Assembly: GCA_039182735.1 (NCBI GenBank)
Contig: JBCDCB010000010.1
Coordinates: 4,930-68,929 of the forward strand
Origin: JBCDCB01 sp039182735
GTDB lineage: Bacteria; Planctomycetota; Phycisphaerae; Phycisphaerales; UBA1924
Direction of reading: 5' to 3'
Length of the DNA stretch: 64,000 nt
Under the pieces are notes generated by a model, which saw only the letters and a list, made by a program, of their open reading frames with translations, ran no database searches and was not told the DNA's origin. The translations under genes were made by a program, and so were the position numbers. Below are positions 44,898 to 52,953 of the stretch, piece after piece (the first letter of the stretch is position 1; every line of letters starts with the position of its first letter).

Positions 44898-45851
44898 ATG
44901 CTCGATGACGCGCCCATCCCGCCGCTGCCCGAACGCCCGAGCGATGGACACAAGGGCACGTTCGGCACCGTTGGCGTCGTCGGCGGGTTCTGCGCCGCGG
45001 ATCAACCGACGATGCTCGGCGGGCCGTGCCTGAGCGCGATCGGCGCCTTGCGCGCGGGCGCGGGGCTGTGCCGGCTCGCCTTGCCCGAGTCGCTGCTCGC
45101 GCACGGATTGACCATTGCGCCGTCCGCGACGGGCGTGGCGCTGCCGGTGGATCACGAGCGTGCGTTGATTGCGCACGCGTCGTGTGCGCGCCTGGATGAG
45201 TTGCTGGGTTCGTGCGCGTGCGTGGCGATCGGGCCGGGGCTCGGTTCGGGCGATGGCGCGCGGGCGCTCTCATTGCGCGCGGTGAATCAGGACGAGACGC
45301 CGATCGTTGTGGATGCCGACGCGATCAAGGCGCTCTCGGAGTTGCCGGAAGTCGCGAAGGACGTGCGCGCGCCGGCGATCTTCACGCCGCACCCGGGTGA
45401 ATACCGCGGGCTCGCGGCGACGCTGGGCATCGATGCGGATCCCGTCGATGAGGAGGCACGACCGGCGGCGTGCGAGGCGATGGCCCGCCAGTTCGGGTGC
45501 GTCGTGGTGCTGAAGGGCGCGGGCACGATCGTGAGCGACGGGCTGCGTACGTGGCGCTGCGACGCGCGCGAGCCGGCGCTGGCGACCGCCGGGACGGGCG
45601 ACGTGCTGACGGGTCTGCTCGCGGGGCTCGTCGCGCAGCACCACCGTGCACCGATCGTCGCGGGGGAGCGCACGGTGACGAGCGAGCGCCTCGGCGGGCT
45701 GTCGTTGTACGACATCGCCCGGATCGGCGTGCGCGCGCACGCCCAATCGGCGGCGCTGTGGCGGGAGCGGACCGGGGCGACGCACGGGCTGCTGGCGGAG
45801 GAACTCGCGGAACTGATCCCCCGTGCGCTGGCGACGCTCGATTCCGAGTGA
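44898..45851 (+). CDS. nnrD: ADP-dependent NAD(P)H-hydrate dehydratase
   Basis: The enzyme repairs hydrated NAD(P)H using ADP. The 317-residue protein corresponds to the YjeF C-terminal (carbohydrate kinase-like) domain: HKGTFGTVGVVGGF near 18-32, ACVAIGPGLGSGDGARAL, VVDADAIKAL, FTPHPGEYRGL and the nucleotide site LATAGTGDVLTGLLAGL. The epimerase half (NnrE) is absent here. TAGCCT lies 7 nt before the ATG, so a near-leaderless transcript is possible. Start codons of this gene and divergent tatD are only 12 nt apart, so the two promoters overlap. Confidence 0.92.
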   Translation: MLDDAPIPPLPERPSDGHKGTFGTVGVVGGFCAADQPTMLGGPCLSAIGALRAGAGLCRLALPESLLAHGLTIAPSATGVALPVDHERALIAHASCARLDELLGSCACVAIGPGLGSGDGARALSLRAVNQDETPIVVDADAIKALSELPEVAKDVRAPAIFTPHPGEYRGLAATLGIDADPVDEEARPAACEAMARQFGCVVVLKGAGTIVSDGLRTWRCDAREPALATAGTGDVLTGLLAGLVAQHHRAPIVAGERTVTSERLGGLSLYDIARIGVRAHAQSAALWRERTGATHGLLAEELAELIPRALATLDSE

Positions 45852-45911
45852 CCGGTGCGTCATCGCGCCGAAATTCGAACGCGGACCCTCGGCGGGAGGG
45901 CGACCCGTCGG

Positions 45912-45917
45912 TACCAT
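45912..45917 (+). promoter_or_regulatory. -10-like box TACCAT before the BI-1 gene
   Basis: TACCAT lies 48 nt before the ATG at 45966; a CAGGAG ribosome site lies between. Confidence 0.35.
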
Positions 45918-45965
45918 CTGCCGATAGAGAACGCACGAATACGCACCGAACAGGAGCACTGTGGC

Positions 45966-46805
45966 ATGTTCCGAACAAGCAACCCGACCATGAAGCCCGA
46001 GCTTTTCTCCCCCGCGCAGTCGTGGGACGATGTCAGCGTTGAGCAGGGCCCGAGCGAGGCGCGTGTGAAGCGCGCGCCCGTATCGCATATGACGATCCAG
46101 GGCACCGTCAACGCCTCCTTCTTCCTGCTGGCGATCTGCGTCGGCACGGCGCTGCTCGGGTGGCGCGGCGGGCTGCCCGTCGAGGCCGGCGGCTTGGGCT
46201 GGAACCCCATGCTCATCTTCCTCGGCGGCGGGCTCGGCGGGTTCGTCGTCGCGATGATCACCGCCTTCAACCCCCGCGGCGCGATGATCACCGCCCCGAT
46301 CTATGCGGCGCTCGAAGGCGTCTTCGTCGGCGGGATTTCCGCGTGGTACGCCCAGGCTTTCGCGCAGGACAACGGTGCGCTCAACACCGGGCTCATCTTC
46401 AACGCCGTGCTGCTGACCTTCGGGATCTTCGGCGGCATGCTGATGGGCTACACCACCCGCGCGATCCGACCGGGCCCGACGTTCAACAAGATCGTCATCG
46501 CCGCGACGTTCGGGATCGTGATCTACGGGCTGATCGCCTTCGTCGCGTCGATGTTCGGCGCGCCCTCGCTGGCCAGCGTGTACGACCCGAGCAACGGCGG
46601 GCTGATCTCGATCGGGTTCTCGCTCTTCGTCGTTGCGATCGCCTCGGCGAACCTGATCCTCGACTTCCAGCTCATTGAAGAGGGCGCGGCGAACAAGGCG
46701 CCCAAGTACATGCAGTGGTACGGCGGCTTCGCGCTGCTCGTCACGCTTGTGTGGCTCTATCTCGAGGTGCTGCGCCTGCTGGCGAAGCTGCAGAGCCGCG
46801 ACTGA
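45966..46805 (+). CDS. Bax inhibitor-1 / YccA family membrane protein
   Basis: This 279-residue protein has a cytoplasmic start of about 48 residues followed by seven membrane segments, ending in YGGFALLVTLVWLYLEVLRL. The last segment with the preceding LILDFQLIEEGAANKAP has the acidic Asp and Glu residues that form the pH-sensitive latch in bacterial BI-1 homologues, which leak calcium. The member with extended N-terminus is of the YpbJ/Bax1-I type (DUF1112-like). AGGAG precedes the ATG. A strong terminator follows, so the gene is a single unit. Confidence 0.88.
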   Translation: MFRTSNPTMKPELFSPAQSWDDVSVEQGPSEARVKRAPVSHMTIQGTVNASFFLLAICVGTALLGWRGGLPVEAGGLGWNPMLIFLGGGLGGFVVAMITAFNPRGAMITAPIYAALEGVFVGGISAWYAQAFAQDNGALNTGLIFNAVLLTFGIFGGMLMGYTTRAIRPGPTFNKIVIAATFGIVIYGLIAFVASMFGAPSLASVYDPSNGGLISIGFSLFVVAIASANLILDFQLIEEGAANKAPKYMQWYGGFALLVTLVWLYLEVLRLLAKLQSRD

Positions 46806-46858
46806 GCGGACACGCTCGATCGACCATCTGGCTCGACCAACAACTGAGTTGACCAACA

Positions 46859-46892
46859 ACAACGCCCCGGCCTTTCGGTCGGGGCGTTGTGT
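46859..46892 (+). terminator. Rho-independent terminator after the BI-1 gene
   Basis: A 14-position stem (46859-46872 with 46877-46890, one G-T pair) closes on a TTTC loop. The tail is GTCGTGG, poor in T, but the stem is very stable. A direct repeat of GACCAACAAC lies just before and within its left side. Confidence 0.7.
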
Positions 46893-47067
46893 CGTGGGGT
46901 GTTCCGTGGGCCTGTGCGGCCCAGGTTTGTCGTGGTGCCCAAGCGTACCTCGGATAAAGCGTTTTACCGAATGGGACACGCAGAATAAACGGTAAAGATT
47001 CCGTTTAGCCGAACGATCGAATGTGCTGTGGTGCCGCGGGCGTCGAGACGAAGTCGATCTCGGCTGC

Positions 47068-47706
47068 TCACTCGTCCGGGAGATCGACGATCGGATCGTC
47101 GGATGCCGGTTCCGGCTCGCTGGGCGCGGGTTCCTCGGCGTTGTCGAGGAGGGGCGAGACGGGCCCGCCGACGGGGAGCCGGCGACCGTTGGCGCTGGTG
47201 CCGCCTTCGACCGAGGTGCGCGCCGCGGGCGGGGCGGCTTCGCCGGTCATCGCGGTCTCGTCGGGCTGCGTGAAGGGGGATTCGGGCGGCGTGACGCCGG
47301 GGAACTCGGGAACGGGTCGCAGCGTGGGTTCGATCCGGCGTGCGTACTGGGAGGGGACGGGGATGCGGTTCTTGGAGCCGCCGAAGCCGAGGCGACCGGC
47401 TTCCATGAGTCGCCAGGCCATCATGTCGGGCTTGTATTCGTTGGGGCCGCTGCCCTCGGTGAAGTCCACGACGAGCTGCTGCCCGACTGGGACATCGACG
47501 GACCAGAGCGGTTCGCCGGTGCGGGTATCGACAAGGGTGACGGTCCAGGGTCGCCAGGTGGTGGAGACGTAGGTGTGCTTGTCGCGCGAGCCGGTGAGCC
47601 CGGACTGGGTGTTTGTGAAGCACCCGGAGAGCGGGAGCGTGACGCCGACGGCGAGCGCGCCCGCCGCGAAACGAGCGAAGGATGCTGTGTTGACGCGCCG
47701 CCTCAT
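47068..47706 (-). CDS. Lipoprotein of unknown function
   Basis: The protein has 212 residues from ATG 47706, preceded by GGGAG. The signal peptide carries a lipobox LSGC (Cys28). A beta-rich domain follows (YVSTTWRPWTVTLVDTRTGE, then LWSVDVPVGQQLVVDF), and then a Pro/Ala/Glu-rich low-complexity tail (from about 130). I recognise no family; the shape resembles small envelope lipoproteins. It diverges from ispF with 212 nt between starts. Confidence 0.65.
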   Translation of the reverse strand: MRRRVNTASFARFAAGALAVGVTLPLSGCFTNTQSGLTGSRDKHTYVSTTWRPWTVTLVDTRTGEPLWSVDVPVGQQLVVDFTEGSGPNEYKPDMMAWRLMEAGRLGFGGSKNRIPVPSQYARRIEPTLRPVPEFPGVTPPESPFTQPDETAMTGEAAPPAARTSVEGGTSANGRRLPVGGPVSPLLDNAEEPAPSEPEPASDDPIVDLPDE

Positions 47707-47918
47707 GTGGCTGGTTGCTCCCGGAACGTGCTCTTGCCCCGTGCCGAGCAAGGGGCGTCAGACTAGCCTACGAATCGCACCGCCGCACGTTCGCGCGGAG
47801 CGCGGACACGGGCGTGTTTGGCGTTCATCGTCCGAAGAAGACCCCTCGCTGGAGCCTCGATCGCGTGCCGACGACCGAAAAGACCGCCCATCCTGACAGC
47901 GGAGCGCAAGTTCTGCCG

Positions 47919-48419
47919 ATGCGTGTGGGGCACGGGTACGACCTGCACCGGCTGGAGCCTCTCGCGCCGGCGGGCGCGGGCCGCCCGATGGTGCTCGGGG
48001 GCGTGCGTTTCGAGCACGACCGCGGGCCGGTCGGTCACTCCGATGGGGATGCGCTGCTGCACGCGGTGACGGACGCGCTGCTCGGGGCGCTCGGCGAGCC
48101 GGACATCGGGCAGCTCTTCCCGGACACCGCGCCGGAGAACGACGGGCGCGATTCGCGGGAGTTCCTCGCGGAGGCGGTGCGCCGGGTGGTGTCGTCGGGG
48201 TACGCGATCGGGAATCTGGACTGCACCGTGGTCCTCGAACGCCCGAAGATGGGGCCGGTGAAGGAGACGATGCGCAACACGCTGGCCGAACTGCTGGGTG
48301 TGCCCGCGTCGCGCGTGAACCTGAAGGGCAAGACGCACGAGAAGGTGGACGCGGTGGGCGAGGGGCGCGCGGTCGAGGTACACGTCGTGGCGCTGCTGAT
48401 GCGGGCGGGCGAGGCGTGA
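47919..48419 (+). CDS. ispF: 2-C-methyl-D-erythritol 2,4-cyclodiphosphate synthase
   Basis: IspF makes the cyclic diphosphate in the MEP pathway of isoprenoid synthesis. The 166-residue protein has the zinc ligands in VGHGYDLHRL (Asp8, His10) and a later HSDGDALLHAVTDALLGA motif. The C-terminal half holds the CDP and substrate residues, with LNLKGKTHEKVDAVGEG written here as VNLKGKTHEKVDAVGEG. The length is normal. The stop overlaps the next gene by 4 bp (GTGA), linking isoprenoid synthesis to a small HD hydrolase and to asd. GGAGCG lies about 17 nt upstream of the ATG. Confidence 0.94.
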   Translation: MRVGHGYDLHRLEPLAPAGAGRPMVLGGVRFEHDRGPVGHSDGDALLHAVTDALLGALGEPDIGQLFPDTAPENDGRDSREFLAEAVRRVVSSGYAIGNLDCTVVLERPKMGPVKETMRNTLAELLGVPASRVNLKGKTHEKVDAVGEGRAVEVHVVALLMRAGEA

Positions 48420-48988
48420 GCGCGCAGCCCGGCGAACGCATGTGGCAGGTGGCGGCGTCGCTGGCGGCGCGCTTCCACTCGGGCCAGCTCCGCAAGGACG
48501 GCGTCACGCCCTACATCGCGCACCCGTTCCGGGTCGCGATGACGGTGCGCCAGGTCTTCGAGTGCGACGACGAGATCGCCACCGCGATCGCGCTGCTGCA
48601 CGACGTGATCGAAGACACGCCCGCCGACTACGACGACGTGTACGGCGCGATCAGGCGACCCTTCGACAAGAAGTCGGCGCGACTGGTTGCCGACGGCGTC
48701 GCGGCGCTGACCAAAGACATGCGCCTGCGCGGCTCGGAGCGCGAGCGCGAATACGACGCGCACCTCGCGAGCTCCTCGTGGCGCGCCGCGATCGTGAAGC
48801 TGGCCGATACGTACGACAACTTCGTCGATCGGCTGACGCGTGTGGACGAGCCCGACACGGAGAGCATCGTGCGACGCTGCGAGCGCGCGATCGCGATCGC
48901 GCAGCCCTTCGAGCGGGACCACGAGGCGATGCCCAGAGCGATCGGCGAGGTGCGTGCGCTGATCGAGAGCGTGGACGAGGAGCGCTGA
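48416..48988 (+). CDS. HD-domain hydrolase of the small alarmone hydrolase (MESH1-like) type
   Basis: The 190-residue protein starts at GTG 48416 within the ispF stop. It has the SpoT-type HD pattern: FHSGQLRKDGVTPYIAHPFR near 20-39 (His metal ligand), ATAIALLHDVIEDTPADY near 56-73 (HD and ED motifs) and IVKLADTYDNFVDR near 125-138 (last Asp). A short length with no synthetase or regulatory domain points to small alarmone hydrolases like MESH1, which remove pyrophosphate from ppGpp and can act on NADPH. The gene lies in an operon between ispF and asd, 1 nt from asd. The substrate is inferred from family. Confidence 0.8.
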   Translation: MSAQPGERMWQVAASLAARFHSGQLRKDGVTPYIAHPFRVAMTVRQVFECDDEIATAIALLHDVIEDTPADYDDVYGAIRRPFDKKSARLVADGVAALTKDMRLRGSEREREYDAHLASSSWRAAIVKLADTYDNFVDRLTRVDEPDTESIVRRCERAIAIAQPFERDHEAMPRAIGEVRALIESVDEER

Positions 48989-48989
48989 G

Positions 48990-50054
48990 ATGCCGAGGAT
49001 CGAGGGCGGACCGGTCATCGCGGTGGCGGGCGCAACCGGCGCCGTGGGGCAGGAGTTCCTGCGCCTCTTCGAGCAGCGCAGAACGGCGTGGGGTGAGCTT
49101 CGGCTCCTCGCGTCGGCGCGCAGCGCCGGCAAGTCGTTCGAGGTCGCGGGCGAGTCGATCGTGGTGCGCGAGCTGACCGCCGAGGCGTTCGATGGCGTGG
49201 ACGTGGCGCTCTTCTCGGCGGGCGGTTCGATCTCGCGCGAGTTCGGGCCGATCGCGGTCGAGCGCGGGTGTACGGTCGTGGATAACTCGTCGGCGTTCCG
49301 CATGGCGGACGGCGTGCCGCTGGTCGTGCCGGAGATCAACGGCGACGAGGTCGCGTCGCCACGAGCGCCGGGGATCATCGCGAACCCGAACTGCTCGACG
49401 ATCATCATGGCGGTGGCGCTGGAGCCGCTGCGCCGGGCGTTCGGGATCGAGCACATCGTGGTGAGCACGTACCAGGCGGCGTCGGGCGCAGGGGCCGCGG
49501 CGATGGAAGAGCTGCGCGCGCAGACGAGCGATGTGCTCGCGGGGCGCGAGCCCAAGCCGGACGTGTTCCCGGTGGCGTGCGCGTTCAACGTCTTTAGCCA
49601 CAACTCAACCGTGGATCCGGCGACGGGGCTGAACGTCGAAGAGCAGAAGATGGTGGACGAGGCGCGGAAGATTTGGTCGCAGCCCGAACTGGGTGTGAAC
49701 CCGACGTGCATCCGCGTGCCGGTGCTGCGCGCGCACGCGGAGGCGATCACCGTGACGCTGCGCGATCCCGCGACGGAAACGCAGGTGCGCGAGGCGCTCG
49801 AGAGCGGCACGGGCGTGCGCGTGATCGACGATCGCGACGGCAACGTCTTCCCGACCTCGCTCGATGCGAGCGGCATCGACGACGTGCTCGTCGGGCGCAT
49901 CCGACCCGACCATTCGGGCGAGCGCCGCGGCGACGCGTACCGGCGCTTCGCGCTCTTCGCGGTGGGGGACCAGATCCGCAAGGGTGCGGCGTTGAACGCG
50001 CTGCAGATCGCCGAGCGGGTGCTCGGGGCCTCGGTCCGAGAACCACGCATCTGA
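48990..50054 (+). CDS. asd: Aspartate-semialdehyde dehydrogenase
   Basis: The enzyme makes aspartate semialdehyde for lysine, threonine, methionine and cell-wall precursor synthesis. The 354-residue protein has VAVAGATGAVGQEFL written here as AVAGATGAVGQEFL (NADP site), IIANPNCSTIIM with the catalytic Cys, and STYQAASGAGAAAMEEL, with the substrate Gln. RVPVLRAHAEAITV near 250 carries the catalytic His. The length and these motifs are normal. It starts 1 nt after the HD gene stop. No other lysine or threonine genes are nearby. Confidence 0.95.
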   Translation: MPRIEGGPVIAVAGATGAVGQEFLRLFEQRRTAWGELRLLASARSAGKSFEVAGESIVVRELTAEAFDGVDVALFSAGGSISREFGPIAVERGCTVVDNSSAFRMADGVPLVVPEINGDEVASPRAPGIIANPNCSTIIMAVALEPLRRAFGIEHIVVSTYQAASGAGAAAMEELRAQTSDVLAGREPKPDVFPVACAFNVFSHNSTVDPATGLNVEEQKMVDEARKIWSQPELGVNPTCIRVPVLRAHAEAITVTLRDPATETQVREALESGTGVRVIDDRDGNVFPTSLDASGIDDVLVGRIRPDHSGERRGDAYRRFALFAVGDQIRKGAALNALQIAERVLGASVREPRI

Positions 50055-50173
50055 TCGAGCATGTGGTGGGAGTTGGTGCCCACTACGCCACCTGTAGGGC
50101 ATTGTGCGCGGCAAGGTCCAGATGTGGGGTTATCGCGTGAAGGTCCTGTGAGCCACGGGCCGATATCTCCTGT

Positions 50174-50464
50174 ATGCCGCTGTTCGGATCCATCGTGCCT
50201 GCATCGAGTGTGCCCAACGACGCGCGGGTGCAGCGCGCCAAGCGATCGAACGACGCCGACCGCGCCCGCCAGCGCGGCAAGAGCGAACGCCCGTCGGACG
50301 CGTACGAACTCACGACAGTCGAGGCGGTCGAGCAAACGCAGGATTCCGAGCGTCTGCCATCGCCAGAGAGTGAGGCGTCGCGCGAGGACCGCGAGTCGCT
50401 CGGGTACGACGCGCAGGGCGAGATGACGTCGCCGGCGCCGCCGAGGCTGGACCTGGAGGTCTAG
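50174..50464 (+). CDS. Small charged protein, unrecognised
   Basis: The 96-residue protein is rich in charged residues and Ser, with no hydrophobic core (VQRAKRSNDADRARQRGKSE, then a Glu-rich stretch). It is probably unstructured. Its stop codon TAG shares the palindrome CTAG (50461-50464) with the pgl stop on the other strand. It may be a real small gene because of the compact fit, but evidence is modest. Confidence 0.4.
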   Translation: MPLFGSIVPASSVPNDARVQRAKRSNDADRARQRGKSERPSDAYELTTVEAVEQTQDSERLPSPESEASREDRESLGYDAQGEMTSPAPPRLDLEV

Positions 50465-51252
50465 CCGATCGTCGGGCAGGCGTCGTGATCGAGGTACCAG
50501 CGGAGCGCACCGCCGACGGGTCGCAAGCCGTGGACGGGGATCTCGCTCGCCGGTCGTTCGGGTCCGGCGGCGCGGGCGATGGCGTCGCGTTTCTTCTTGC
50601 CCGTGACCAGCAGGGCGAGAAAGCGGCTGGCGTTGAGCAGCGTGTAGGTCATGGTGAGGCGGGGCGGCGGAGTGACGCCTTCGCCGTCGTTGTCCACGAT
50701 GAGCTTGTCGTGTTCGTGGATCGCGGCCGAGCCCGGGAAGAGGCTGGCGGTGTGGCAATCGTTGCCCATCCCGAGCAGGACGAAGTCGAGCCGGTCGTGC
50801 CCCTTCTCGCGCCAGACGAGTGTTTCGCGGAGGAGCTTCTCGTAGCGCTTGGCGGCGTCGGGGCGGTCGGTCTCGTAGAGGTGGGCTTGTGCGCGCGGGA
50901 TGCCGGAGTGGCTGACGAGGAGCTCTTCGATGTGCGTGCCGTTGGAGCGGTCGTCGCCGTGGGGGACGCGTCGTTCATCGACGATCCAGAGGTGCGTGCG
51001 TTTCCATGGGAAGTCACGGTAGGCCGGGTCGGTCATGAGCTTGCGGTAGAAGGGCATGGGGGTGGAGCCGCCCGAGAGCGCGAGGTGGAAGTCCCCGAAG
51101 GTGCGCACGCAGTTGGCGGCATGGACCATCATGTCGGCGGCGAGCGAGGTGTACGCGCCCTCGATGTCGCGCCGGAGGATCACCTCGCCCGGCAGGTTCG
51201 GGACGTCCGGGTCGGGCTCGAGCTCGTAGGTCGGCGGGTCGTGCTGCGACAT
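50461..51252 (-). CDS. pgl: 6-phosphogluconolactonase
   Basis: The enzyme hydrolyses 6-phosphogluconolactone, the second step of the oxidative pentose phosphate pathway. The 263-residue protein has LALSGGSTPMPFYRKL near the start (phosphate site), LWIVDERRVPHGDDRSNG (catalytic loop) and the late DRLDFVLLGMGNDCHTASLF, all family motifs. A TACACT box ends 6 nt before the ATG, so this gene has its own leaderless promoter although zwf lies just upstream (stop 20 nt before the pgl start). The 3' end shares its stop palindrome with a small opposite gene. Confidence 0.93.
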   Translation of the reverse strand: MSQHDPPTYELEPDPDVPNLPGEVILRRDIEGAYTSLAADMMVHAANCVRTFGDFHLALSGGSTPMPFYRKLMTDPAYRDFPWKRTHLWIVDERRVPHGDDRSNGTHIEELLVSHSGIPRAQAHLYETDRPDAAKRYEKLLRETLVWREKGHDRLDFVLLGMGNDCHTASLFPGSAAIHEHDKLIVDNDGEGVTPPPRLTMTYTLLNASRFLALLVTGKKKRDAIARAAGPERPASEIPVHGLRPVGGALRWYLDHDACPTIG

Positions 51253-51258
51253 GGGCGG

Positions 51259-51264
51259 AGTGTA
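51259..51264 (-). promoter_or_regulatory. -10-like box of predicted leaderless pgl
   Basis: TACACT on the minus strand ends 6 nt before the ATG at 51252. It lies in the 19-nt gap after zwf. Confidence 0.5.
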
Positions 51265-51271
51265 GGGGCGC

Positions 51272-52891
51272 TCAGCGGAGCTCCCAGTCCACCGGATTGT
51301 GCCAGGCACGCCCCTGTCTGTGCAGGAGTTTGTCGGCGTTTTCGGGTCCCCACGAGTAGGCGTTGTAGGTCTCGATGGATTCGCGCAGGCGCTCGCTGTT
51401 GATGACCGGATCGCAGAGACGCCAAGCGCCTTCGATTTCGTCGCGGTGCTTGAAGAGGGTTTGGTCGCCGCGCATGGCATCGACGATGAGCGGGCCGTAG
51501 GCGTCGCCGGTCTCGCTGCCGAAGGTGGTGGCGTAGTCCATGTCCATCTTGACGGACTGGATATCGAGCCCGCGTCCGGGGACCTTGGCCTCGAAGCGCA
51601 GCCCGACGCCGGGCTCGGGCGCGATGTTGATGACGATGCGGTTGCCGGGCATGGGGATGCCGGAGGCGAAGGGCTCGAAGAGGCGGAAGAGCTGCGTGGG
51701 CGGCTGCTTGAACTGCACGACGATCTCTGTGAGTTTGCGCGCGAGCTTCTTGCCCGAGCGGACGTAGAAGGGCACGCCGGCCCAGCGCCAGGTATCGAAC
51801 TCGAGACGCATGGCGGCGTAGGTCTCGGTGGCGAGGGAGGGATCGACGCCCTCGATGTCGGTGTAGGCGCGGCCTTCGTCCTCGTCGTCCCCGTTGCCGC
51901 TGGGCCCGTAGCGCCCGAAGGCGGCGTGCTCGTGGGCGTCGTCCTGCGAGATCGCGCGGGCGGCGTCGATGAGCTTGATCTTCTCGGCGCGGATCGCGTC
52001 TGCCGAATAGACGGCGGGGGGCTCCATCGCGACGAGCGCGAGCACCTGGAGCAGGTGGGACTGGAGCATGTCGCGTGTGGCGCCGACGTGGTCGTAGAAG
52101 TTGCCCGCGCGCCGCCCGACGCCGATGGACTCCACCGCGGTGACCTGGACGTGATCGACGTAGGCGTTCGACCAGAGCGGCTCGAAGATGGCGTTGGCGA
52201 AGCGCATGACGAGGATGTTCTGGACGGCTTCTTTGCCGAGGTAGTGATCGATCCGGTAGATGGCGTGTTCGTCGAAGACGCGCCCCATGGTCTGGTTGAG
52301 TTCGCGCGCGGTGAGCAGGTCGGTGCCGAAGGGTTTCTCGACGATGATGCGTTGCCAGGGGACGTGGTGGGGGTCGAGCCCGCCCCAGCGTTTGGCCTCT
52401 TCGAGCATGCCGGATTCGCCCAGGGCCTGAACGATGGGCCCGTAGAGGTTGGGCGAGACGGAAAGGTAGAAGAGGACGCTGGGCTCGGCGACGCGTCCGG
52501 AGGCCATCTCCGGGTGCTGGTGGTTCTGGACCTCGCTGCGCGTGACGTTGTGATGACGTCCGAGTTCGTTGAGCCGTTTGGTGAGCCCGGGGTAGATGTC
52601 GGCTTCGCTGGCGTTGCCTCGGAAGTAGTGCAGGCGCTGGCTGAAGGACTGCCAGGCGTCGTGATCGTCGCCGGCGTGTTCCTTGCAGGAGTTGACCATG
52701 CGCTCGCGGAAGGACTCGTCGCTCATATCGGAGCGCGCGACGCCCACGACGAAGAAGTGCTCGGGGAGTCGTCCCTGGCGGAACATGTCGAAGAGCGCGG
52801 GGACGAGCTTGCGTTTGGTGAGGTCGCCCGAGGCGCCGAAGATGACGATGGCGCAGGGGGTTGGCTGCGGGCCGATGTTGAGCGCGGTCAT
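51272..52891 (-). CDS. zwf: Glucose-6-phosphate 1-dehydrogenase
   Basis: Zwf oxidises glucose-6-phosphate and yields NADPH. The 539-residue protein has GASGDLTKRKLVPALF (19-34, NADP site), KPFGTDLLTARELN and the substrate-site motif YRIDHYLGKEAVQNILVMRF, with the catalytic His. The length is slightly above the usual 490-510, with small inserts (for example near DEDEGRAYTDI). The start follows CGGAGCG on the minus strand. pgl lies just downstream, so the first two pentose phosphate steps are side by side. The transport gene abgT lies upstream on the same strand with 62 nt between. Confidence 0.96.
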   Translation of the reverse strand: MTALNIGPQPTPCAIVIFGASGDLTKRKLVPALFDMFRQGRLPEHFFVVGVARSDMSDESFRERMVNSCKEHAGDDHDAWQSFSQRLHYFRGNASEADIYPGLTKRLNELGRHHNVTRSEVQNHQHPEMASGRVAEPSVLFYLSVSPNLYGPIVQALGESGMLEEAKRWGGLDPHHVPWQRIIVEKPFGTDLLTARELNQTMGRVFDEHAIYRIDHYLGKEAVQNILVMRFANAIFEPLWSNAYVDHVQVTAVESIGVGRRAGNFYDHVGATRDMLQSHLLQVLALVAMEPPAVYSADAIRAEKIKLIDAARAISQDDAHEHAAFGRYGPSGNGDDEDEGRAYTDIEGVDPSLATETYAAMRLEFDTWRWAGVPFYVRSGKKLARKLTEIVVQFKQPPTQLFRLFEPFASGIPMPGNRIVINIAPEPGVGLRFEAKVPGRGLDIQSVKMDMDYATTFGSETGDAYGPLIVDAMRGDQTLFKHRDEIEGAWRLCDPVINSERLRESIETYNAYSWGPENADKLLHRQGRAWHNPVDWELR

Positions 52892-52953
52892 GTCGTCGCT
52901 CCGTGACGGGCGCTGCGTGAGGTGCGTTCAGTCGTCAAGCGTACCGTTCGATC

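Noticed and set aside
51299..52906. 535-codon open frame antisense to zwf
   Set aside because: It mirrors zwf codons and has no recognisable domain; zwf motifs are certain.
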